Assembly (NCBI GenBank): GCA_029717555.1
Contig: JAMDHS010000008.1
Span: 248,001-312,000 of the forward strand
Length of the DNA: 64,000 bases
Direction of reading: 5' to 3'
Source of the DNA: Peribolospora baueri
Lineage: Eukaryota; Basidiomycota; Peribolosporomycetes; Peribolosporales; Peribolosporaceae
Shown here in pieces: positions 56,449 through 64,000 of the stretch (positions are counted from its first letter, which is position 1; each line of letters begins with the position of its first letter). Under the pieces are notes generated by a model. It was not told the DNA's origin and did not search any database. It saw only the letters and a list, made by a program, of their open reading frames with translations. Position numbers and translations under genes: made by a program.

Positions 56449-57651
56449 ATGGCTGCTGTTGACCCTTCTTCCTCCTCTACCCTCCCCCGCGCCGCCGCCG
56501 CGGCCGCCGACCACGCCATCGCACAGGCCACCGCCGAAACTGCTCCGCCCAGCACCACCGCCACCAGCGACGCGCCCGAGTCCGCCCCCCAGACAGTGGA
56601 TGCGCCGTCACGCGAGGACGAGATGCGCACCGTCTTCCAGGACCCCACCAACTTCAACGTCAAGCATCCGCTTTACAGCTCTTGGACGCTCTGGTTCGAT
56701 AACCCCAGCAAAGGCGGTTTCGCGCCCAAGGGGTCCAAGGACTCCTGGGGCGACGACATGTCTAAGGTCATCAGCTTTGACAGCGTGGAGGAGTTTTGGG
56801 GGTGAGTGTCTTCCCCTTTTGCCCCCTCGCTTTTTCTCCCACGGATCCCTTGCCCTCGCCCGGCTACTTTCCGGAGTCCGCTTTGCTCGCCATGGGTTTC
56901 TCCGCTGTCTGGATGGACGATGGAGAGGAAGGTTAACGGTGGAAGGAGAAAACCATCCGGCCGAAGCTTTCGTCCGCATCCACCTCAGCACGGATGCATA
57001 CCTGACCGGGTTTGCATGTTGGTTTGCCTTGCGACACCTTTAACTCATCCGCACCCCTTGTCCTTTTGCCCATCGCGTCACCGCTCTCCCTCCAGTCTTT
57101 ACCACAACATCATCCCGCCATCCATGTTCGGCCAGAAGGCGAACTACTACCTTTTCAAAGAGGGCATTCGACCAGCATGGGAGGATCCGGCGAACACCGA
57201 GGGTGGCAAGTGGTCGATTCAGCTGCCGCGAGAGAAGTTCAAGGGCTCGATCGATAAGACCTGGCTGTTCACGGTGAGTGATCGACCGAGAGGAGCGAAA
57301 TTCGATTTCGGTCGGTTACCGAAGCTCATGGCGAATGATTCAATCCTACTGCAGATGCTCGCTGCTATTGGAGAAACCTTCGAAGCAAACCACACGCCTT
57401 CGCCTAATGATGACGGGCTGATCACCGGCGTGATCGTGTCCGCACGAGCAAACTTTTACCGAGTGAGCATCTGGACTCGGGCGGCGGACGACGAGCTGCG
57501 CGACCGCCTCGAGACTATCGGCCGTCACTTCAAGACGCAGGTGTTGGGCTTCCAGGTCGATCAGAAGCTCGGCTCTGGGCTCTTGACCGATGTTGAGTTC
57601 CAGAGTCACAAGGAGAGCGAGAAAAAGAAGGGCAAGAGGTGGATCATCTGA
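56449..57651 (+). CDS. Translation initiation factor eIF4E (cap-binding protein)
   Basis: Exons 56449..56801, 57096..57273 and 57355..57651 give 275 residues. It binds the mRNA 5' cap and eIF4G to recruit ribosomes. Conserved features: HPLYSSWTLWFDNP, KDSWGDDMSKVISFDSVEEF, and LYHNIIPPS. Trp100 and Trp146 correspond to human Trp56 and Trp102, which stack on the cap, with Glu147 beside the second. The C-terminal part has RANFYRVSIWTR and the basic end KKKGKRWII. The first 55 residues are an Ala/Ser/Thr/Pro-rich extension of variable type. The 295-nt first intron is longer than most here. A GGGCTC array follows the stop codon. Confidence 0.95.
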
Positions 57652-57664
57652 GTTTTGCCCTTGC

Positions 57665-57697
<33 letters not shown>

Positions 57698-59134
57698 AAG
57701 GAGGAGGATGTGGACGACGGCGCGGGCTGGACCGGCCGATCTGATCTGGGATCATGTTGGCTGGAAGGCGTCATGGGTTGACGGCTAGAGGGGACGAGGC
57801 TACTCGACCAGCATTGCGAGTCGAGGCTGCCGCCGTGAGCGAGAAGGGGGTCGGCTCGTATTGGAAGGAGGTCGAGCCGCTGACCGTTCTCGAGGGATCG
57901 AGCTCGCCGCAAGTCCTATCAACATCAGAAGCCGGAAAGCCGGCCCGCCTACCTCCCAAGGGCGCCATGTTGTTCTCGCCGCGCTCTGACCGTCGCCCGT
58001 CTCCATGTCCCGTGGATCGATCGCCAAGAACCCTCGCATCGTTCTGCGCTTCGTCCTTTCGCGCGACACAGCGACGCGCACAGCAACACGTCCGTCGAGC
58101 CAGCTGCACCACTGTCCGTCATGTCGTTCCCAGCACGCATCCAGCATTTTCAGTCAGTTTCTCCCTCGTTTCGCTCGCCGGACGCCCTCGTCCCGATTCG
58201 ATAGGGCGTCGCTCTTCCCTCTTTCTTGTCATTCTCCTCGTCTTTCCTCTTCTTTTTTTTCCGTCTTCCTTTCTCAAGCATCCGTCCCTCGTCGTCGTCT
58301 CTGTTTCTCTTAAAAATCGGTCGCTTCTTCGTCACCTCGGCCGCCGTGGACGTGAACCGACCGATGCATTGTTCTTCGACCTCGCCGACAGGCCTTTTTT
58401 TCGATTCGACTTTGCCCTTCTTTCCAAGCATCGTTTAATCTCTTCACCCTTCTTCTTCCATTTGCGCACCTTTGCCCCCACTTCGACTCGGACCCGACTT
58501 CCGAGCATGCGCTCCTTCCCTCTGCACCCCCACTCGGTTTTCTTCTTCCGCTCAAGATCCCTACTCCTTGCCTCCGCCTTTCTCTCCCATCCATTCATCC
58601 ACCCAACTGTCCGTCCATCCAACCAACTATCCAACCAACCAACCATCCATCCATCCATCCATCCATCCATAAATCCATCCCTTTCCTTTTCATCCTTTGC
58701 TCGTCTTGTGTATGATACCTCGAGTTGGGGAGCGGTCGGCGCGGCGTTGTGCGGCCATCCGATAACGTTGGGTGGCGAGAATATAAACATTGACCTCACT
58801 CGACGCCGTCGACGGGTTATCCGTCGCCGGTCGCAGCCGTGGTCGCAATCGGGTCGCGTTGCCCTGCTTGCCTGCCTGTCTGCCTGGCGTTGCGTGACGA
58901 GCTGTCTACGGCGGAGGTGGAGCTCGAGGACGAGTCACTTTGGAGGAGTCACTTTGGAGGAGTCACTTTGGAGTCACGTTGGACTCGGCTACGTCGACGA
59001 CGGGCCCCACAAGAAAGGACGTTCATTTTAAAAGGACTCGAATCCCGTGGCCGATCGTCTTTGCGACCTCGTCCTCCCTCTCTCCTCTTCACGTCGCCCC
59101 GCCTTTCATTCTTCTTCCACCCGAGTCGCCCTCC
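57652..59134. other. Intergenic region eIF4E / GNAT
   Basis: 1.5 kb. It has a GGGCTC array of about five units at 57666..57697, an ATCC array at about 58638..58680 and four GAGTCAC repeats at 58932..58977. A 425-codon frame (57754..59031) is low-complexity Ser/Phe/Pro/Arg and is rejected as a gene. Confidence 0.5.
58932..58977. promoter_or_regulatory. Four GAGTCAC repeats, Gcn4/AP-1-like
   Basis: GAGTCAC occurs at 58932, 58946, 58960 and 58971, the first three exactly 14 bp apart within a tandem GAGTCACTTTGGAG unit. The complement GTGACTC contains six of the seven bases of the Gcn4/AP-1 site TGACTCA. It lies 160-200 bp upstream of the GNAT start codon. Confidence 0.5.
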
Positions 59135-59982
59135 ATGTCCCACTACCATCCAAAGGGCCTCGGTCTGCTCCCTTCCGAGTTCTACATCTCCACCGACAAG
59201 TCCCTACTAGACATAGACGCCATCTGGGCCTACCTCCACGGCGAGGCCTACTGGTCCAAGGACCGGACGAGGGAGAGACTCGAGAGGCAGGTCGCCGGGT
59301 GCTGTCTCGCCGTCGGGCTTTATGAGCGCGACGGTAGTAGGGACGGTAAGGGACGGCTGGTCGGCTTTGCGAGGGTTATCGGTGACGGAGAGGCTGTGTG
59401 AGCGAAGCGGCCGTTGTCGTTTGCCTTTAAACTTTGCTTTGCTTTGCTTTGCTTTGCTTTGCTTTGCTTTGCTTTGCTTTGCTTTGCTCTCTGTCTTGTC
59501 TTGTCGTGTCTTGTGGCGCGAATGCGAGCTGACCGATCCGTTCTTCCCGGCCGTGGGGACTCGCAGCGCCTACCTCACCGATGTGTTCGTCGTGAAGAGC
59601 CTCCAGGGCAAGGGCCTCGGGCGCTACCTCTTGGACGAGACGCTCAACGCCGACGGCAGGGACGAGGTGCGTGGTCGCTCGTTCGAACGAATATGAACGA
59701 ACGAATGGGACGGGACGGAGGGGAGGCTTGAAGGGTGCGTGGGTGCGGCGAGCAAGCCATCATCATCGCTCACGACCCGTCCTTGCTCCTCCCCTCCGTC
59801 ATCTTCGAACTTTTCTTCCTTCCTTTCTTCCTTCCTTCCTTCCCGTTCGTCCAACCCAGTGGTTCTGGATGCTCCACACCTCGGGTCGCGAAGCGTGGTA
59901 CGAGGAGTACTTCGGCTTTCGCCCCCAAGCTTCCGTCCATAGTTTCCGGGAACGGATGGGCAGAAGTCAGGAACGCCAGTAG
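59135..59982 (+). CDS. GNAT-family N-acetyltransferase
   Basis: Exons 59135..59397, 59567..59666 and 59860..59982 give 161 residues. The acetyl-CoA binding motif A is LTDVFVVKSLQGKGLGRYLL, with QGKGLG at 101-106. Motif B is WFWMLHTSGREAWYEEYFGF. The upstream strand, GRLVGFARVIGDGEAV, is also typical. The layout matches small fungal and bacterial GNAT proteins of unknown substrate, so only the acetyl-transfer chemistry is claimed. The first intron contains eleven tandem TTTGC units (59433..59487). The start codon is the ATG in CTCCATGTCC. It is convergent with IST3, only 280 bp away. Confidence 0.88.
59433..59487 (+). repeat. TTTGC pentanucleotide array in a GNAT intron
   Basis: Eleven perfect tandem TTTGC units inside the first intron of the GNAT gene (59398..59566), starting about 35 nt after the donor. 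It is the most regular long microsatellite in the window. Confidence 0.9.
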
Positions 59983-60262
59983 ACAGTAGTGAGCACGCGC
60001 GACGGGTTGCAATCCGTCCTGCGTCCTATGGACGACCAAAATTTTTCTTTCGCTCAGGACTGAGGAGGACGAGATGGGTCGCGAGCTCTGGTCAGGTACT
60101 TCATAGGATCGTCCACTCAGGTGGGCAGCTAGCAAATGTAGATTGGAACAGAGATCGGACATGTCTTGCTTCGTATCACAACCCTCCGTAGCATTGCCTA
60201 GAAGCGGCGCTGTCCCGGCTACACGAACAACGTGCGTGCAATCGAGCTGCTTGGCTTTTCGC

Positions 60263-61632
60263 TCAATACGGCTTGAACCGAAGCCGCCCACTAGACCTCT
60301 CTTGGCCTCTGTCTCTTTCTTCGGCCGGCGAGCGCACCCTCCCGCCGTGGCGGTCACGGTCGCCGTCGTTCACATGCCGCCTGTCCTGCCCCCACCGCTC
60401 CCGATCCCTCTCATCGTCCCTGTACCGGTCCTTGTCCCTGTACCGATCCCTCTCATCGCCCCTGTACCGGTCCCTATCCCTGTACCGATCGCTATCGCCG
60501 ACCCTGTCCCCGTCTCGGTCCCGTTCTCGTTCGCGATGGCTACCTTGGTCTCGTCCTTCATCCCGTTGCCTGTCCATCTCCCTGTCCTTATCCCTCTCCT
60601 TCCGTTCTCGCTCTCCCTCCTTTTTCCCTCCTTTCCCTCCTCTCCGCCTTGCGCGTCTCCTCCGCTCTTCCTTCTCCTCCTTCGTCCTCCTCTTCCCAGA
60701 CCTGCCTTCCCCCTTCTCCTTGGCCTTTTCCTCCCGTTTACGCTTGCGAAAGTAATCTGCCAGCGGGTCTTCTGGGTCGATGGACTGCAGGGACGAGGGA
60801 GAGGAGGAACGGGAGGAGCTAGGGGAAGCTGTGCGGTACGAGAAGGAAAGAAATAGACCGGTTCGCCCGTCAACACAAGAGCCGTGCATCCGTGCGCCCG
60901 CGGACGCGCGGACAGCGGCCCGTACGAGGGGAGGGGCGCGTTCGCTCACCTTCGGCCATCTTAGGTGCCGCGTTCAGACTCTGTTCCTCAGGTTCCTTCC
61001 ACTCGCCATCCTCGCCCTTCTCCTTGGGCTGCTTGTACGCGGTTACGTGATCGACGCGCAGCGTACGTCCGAGCACCGTCGCGCCGTTGAGGTTGTCGAC
61101 GGCCAGCACGGTCGAGCGCTGGTCTTCGTACATGAGGAAGCCGAAGCCGCGAGTTTTACCTGTCGCCTTGTCGCGCGGCAGGTTGACGTCCATTACCTCG
61201 CCATACCTGCGGACGCGGACGCCGACGCACGCGTCAGTTCGCCTCCCACCGGTGACGAGGTCGGCCGAGCACGGAAATCGAAGGCGAGGTGCACTCACTG
61301 AGAAAAGATAGTGATCACGTCCCCTTCGGTCAAGCCATAGGGCAGGCCGCCCACGAAGATGTACGCCGAATCTGAAGAGAGACCGAGTCCAATCCACCGC
61401 TTTTGAGCCACCGTCGTAAAGACGCTGGCTAGGATGCGGTGGCCTGTGCTGTGCTGCTCACTCACCCTTGTACTGGTCGTGCCAAGAACCTGAGATGCCG
61501 GCAGTGACCTCGCGCTCGTTGATACGTTGGATCTCGCGCACGACGCTGCAAAAGTAAACAATTAATGGAAGTCGGTCGGTGAGAGACACATGCGACTTCC
61601 TTCCTCGTCCTCCTCGCGCTCACTCACTTCAT
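60263..61632 (-). CDS. Spliceosomal RRM protein IST3/RBMX2 (U2 snRNP, RES complex)
   Basis: Exons 61628..61632, 61466..61545, 61299..61371, 60950..61206 and 60263..60828 give 326 residues. The first coding exon is only ATGAA. The protein begins MNVVREIQRINEREV, then GISGSWHDQYKDSAYIFVGG. RNP2 is YIFVGG (32-37) and RNP1 RGFGFLMY (72-79), followed by EDQRSTVLAVDNLNG and GRTLRVDHVTAYKQPKE, all diagnostic of Ist3/RBMX2. It acts in the nucleus in the activated spliceosome and pre-mRNA retention complex. The C-terminal half, absent from the short yeast protein, is a highly charged tail of Arg-Asp/Arg-Glu repeats as in animal RBMX2. It is divergent from TFIIB. Confidence 0.93.
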
Positions 61633-62337
61633 CGTCCGTGTCTGTCCAACCGAAGGGAACGCTGGCGAGGTGAAGGACGGGGGAAGTAAGCGCGGACCGG
61701 ATTCGATCACCCAAAACGTGATACAGCTTTTTGGACCGATAGTATACGTATATACATACTCCAAGTATACACGTTTCTCGCGTACGCATACTCGCTGAAA
61801 AGGACGGCCCGGGTGGAGCGAGGCGGACAACCAGCTTCGTCGCCACCACCACCACCTGCCTCATCCATCCATCCCCTGGTCCATCGCAGTCGTCTTCGTC
61901 CTCGCGCGTCGCTCGCTTCCAGGTGGCCGTACCCCACCTCGACCTCGTCTACGAGCGCCCCTCCAGACCTACGTCTCGTTACGCAGGGCTGAGCACCCCC
62001 TCTTTGCTTCGCCAAGGCCCAGCGAGAGTCGCTCATCCGGACCGAGCAGCAAGCGAGCCGCTCGAGGACTTTGACGTTGTGAAAGAGGTTAGGATCCGTT
62101 TTCGCATGTCGCTCCCTCTGTCTTCTGTACTCGCAGCGTTCGCGGGGTCCGGCGCTGGGGTGGATGGATGATGGTGGATGGATGGATGGGTTTGGGAGAT
62201 CGTTCTTGCAATCCGATGTGTATCGACGCGTGCGCCGGTTACTGACAGGTCACAACTTCGCCACCTGCTTTTCGGGATCATTCATACTCCTCCACTCTGT
62301 CTTCTGTCACGTCGACTCAGTTTGGACGCTTGTCAGG
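61633..62337. promoter_or_regulatory. Divergent promoter, IST3 and TFIIB
   Basis: 705 bp between two outward-facing starts of general gene-expression factors. A GTATAC/AGTATACG cluster lies near 61738..61770 and a GGAT run near 62158..62190. No gene is supported. Confidence 0.5.
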
Positions 62338-63502
62338 ATGGCTTACGCTCCCTTCCCACTCGTCGAGTCACCTTTCGCGGCCAACGGCATCGCGCAAAAA
62401 AAGGACCCTGGGACCTTCCTGCCGGACCTCAACGTCCGGCTTATGTGCCCCGACTGCAAGATCGATCCGCCGAACATTCGAGAGGAGTTCGCCTCGGGCG
62501 ATCTCGTCTGCGGGGATTGCGGACTCGTCCTAGGCGACAGAATCGTCGACACGAGGAGCGAATGTGAGCCTGCGCTCGTCGTTTGCCTTTCGCAATCTGG
62601 CCGTAGGTCGTGAATGACGTGGCATCGACTGACACTGTAGAGAATGGCATCTGTCAGGGCGAACGTTTGCCAACGACGAGGGTGACGATCCGTCCCGTGT
62701 CGGTGCGGCGGTCAACCCGCTGCTCGACAATATCGAGCAGACGGACACGATCATCGGCAGCCGGGACGGCGGTACCGGCTTCGCTCGTGATCTGCAACGG
62801 ACGGCGACAAAGGCGGTGGGCGCCCGTCAGGAGCGATCCATCATTGAGGCGTTCCGGAACATCTCGAACATGGCGGACCAGATCTCGCTCTCGAGAAACA
62901 TTGCCGACATCGCCAAGCAGCTCTTCAAGCGAGTTGACGAGGAGAAGCTGCTCCGGGGAAAGAGTCAGGAGGCCATCATCGCCGCCTGCATCTTTGTCGC
63001 ATGCCGCCAAGGTCGCGTGCCACGCACCTTCAGGGAGATCTGCGCCCTGACCAACGTGCCGAAGAAGCAGATCGGGCAATGCTACAAGGCACTTGAGGCC
63101 GCCTTTGGCACGAGCGCCACCGGCATCGCTGCGGGGGCGAACGGCGTGGATCACGAGTCGGCGGCTACGACGGGCGCGCGAGACCTCATCACCCGTTTCT
63201 GCAATCACCTCGCCTTGCGCGCCTCGATCCAGGCGATGGCGATGCAGATCGTGGATCGTTCCCGCGACCTGGGCGTGCTCGCGGGACGCTCGCCCATCTC
63301 CATCGCTGCAGCGTGCATCTACTTCAGCGCCCACGCCTGTGGCACTCCGAAAACGGCGAAGGAGATTGGCAACGTGGCGAGCGTGTCGGACGTGACGATC
63401 AAGAGCAGCTACAAGGAGCTATTGAGACGCAAGGACGAGATCGTGAAAAAGGAATGGATCGCCGCCGGCAAGCTGGATGTCAGGCGGCTCCCTGCCAACT
63501 GA
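62338..63502 (+). CDS. Transcription initiation factor TFIIB
   Basis: Exons 62338..62563 and 62658..63502 give 356 residues; yeast Sua7 has 345. TFIIB bridges TBP on promoter DNA and RNA polymerase II and helps select the start site. The N-terminal zinc ribbon uses Cys37, Cys40, Cys58 and Cys61 (MCPDC and VCGDCGLV). The B-reader/linker region has [20 protein letters not shown]. The two cyclin-fold repeats follow ([20 protein letters not shown] and [20 protein letters not shown]). The exon 2 acceptor CAG at 62657 restores the invariant WRTF; the earlier TAG does not. The end RRLPAN follows soon after the second repeat, as expected. Confidence 0.97.
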
Positions 63503-64000
63503 TGCCTGCTCCGTCTCCGTTTTCACGTCGACGGCGTCCACGTCCACGTCCACCGGAGTCGTCGTCGCCCTGGCGCGGCGCCAGGGCATTGTACATTCTT
63601 TATCGAAAGGCGTGCGAACGTTTCTTTGATGAAGAGCTGGAGGGGCGAGCCTGGAGGATGGCTGCTGGGAGCGGGTGTTCAGGAGCCGCCACCAGTTGCC
63701 TTCGCAGACGGCCGTTGCTTGTCAACAAAAAAAACCTGGGGAAGGAGCATTTGCTCGAATTGGTTCGGGTTGGAATTGGGGCCTTGGATAGACGGCGCAT
63801 CTTGCACTTGCTTGTATTTTCCTAACAACAAAACCAAGACTTGATGTAGTAACTGGATGTTGGCCTATGTGTGATCCCGTCGCTCGCCTTGATTGCACCC
63901 GACCGGCGGTCATGATCCGTCGACCCGACTGCGGTGCTTGGCAACACGCTGGGCGACGCCAAATGCGGCCTTTGCCCGTCTACTAATCTCTTGCCAAGCT
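63503..64000. other. 3' flank of TFIIB to the window edge
   Basis: About 500 bp containing the TFIIB 3' untranslated region. Nothing else is recognisable before the window ends. Confidence 0.45.

Noticed and set aside
57754-59031. 425-codon plus-strand frame between eIF4E and GNAT
   Set aside because: Low-complexity Phe/Ser/Pro/Arg translation including an ATCC array (HPSIHPSIN); runs into the GNAT promoter.

Overview
This window is nuclear DNA of a GC-rich basidiomycete fungus. Nearly every gene is split by many short introns (about 43-141 nt) with GTGAGT/GTGAGC donors and CAG/TAG acceptors, and exon phases close exactly when the exons are joined. The gene content also fits: a fused LEU1 isopropylmalate isomerase, a CAP10-type glycosyltransferase of the Cryptococcus Cxt1 kind, a Cln-type G1 cyclin, a MED5-like Mediator subunit and a QxxHH fatty-acid elongase. 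A yeast-like basidiomycete, perhaps of Pucciniomycotina, is my inference; the genus cannot be fixed from the sequence.

Layout. 0.3-9.9 kb: a glycerol-3-phosphatase-like HAD enzyme (+), LEU1 (-), an unrecognised disordered protein (-) and homoserine kinase THR1 (+). 10.8-18.3 kb: a DOA1/PLAA-like WD40-PFU protein (-) head to head with a TPR-J chaperone of the DNAJC7 type (+), then a mitochondrial DUF1640/CCDC90 protein (+). 18.8-23.6 kb: NAD(P)HX dehydratase with a presequence (+) and the CAP10 glycosyltransferase (+). 24.3-29.5 kb: one 1738-residue ankyrin protein (-). 31.6-38.9 kb: an ELO fatty-acid elongase (-) divergent from a 13-exon MED5-like gene (+). 40.2-44.8 kb: an intronless Nudix hydrolase (+) and a G1 cyclin (-). 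44.8-56.4 kb is gene-poor, with short tandem repeats and a broken Ty3/gypsy fossil. 56.4-63.5 kb: eIF4E (+), a GNAT acetyltransferase (+), the spliceosomal RRM protein IST3/RBMX2 (-) and TFIIB (+).

Functionally these are mostly housekeeping genes: amino-acid synthesis (LEU1, THR1), protein quality control (DOA1-like and DNAJC7-like), NADHX repair, transcription and splicing (MED5-like, TFIIB, IST3), translation (eIF4E) and the cell cycle (Cln). There is no secondary-metabolite cluster, CRISPR array or recognisable tRNA.

The most striking observation is in the first gene. A 6-nt exon flanked by two introns encodes only Asp-Met, and that Asp is the catalytic nucleophile of the HAD phosphatase. 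All junctions are phase 0, so skipping the exon would leave the frame intact and give a protein lacking the nucleophile. The same protein carries an inserted loop with four RRxS sites spaced exactly eight residues apart. Together these suggest a phosphatase controllable both by splicing and by a basophilic kinase; this is an inference that needs transcript evidence.
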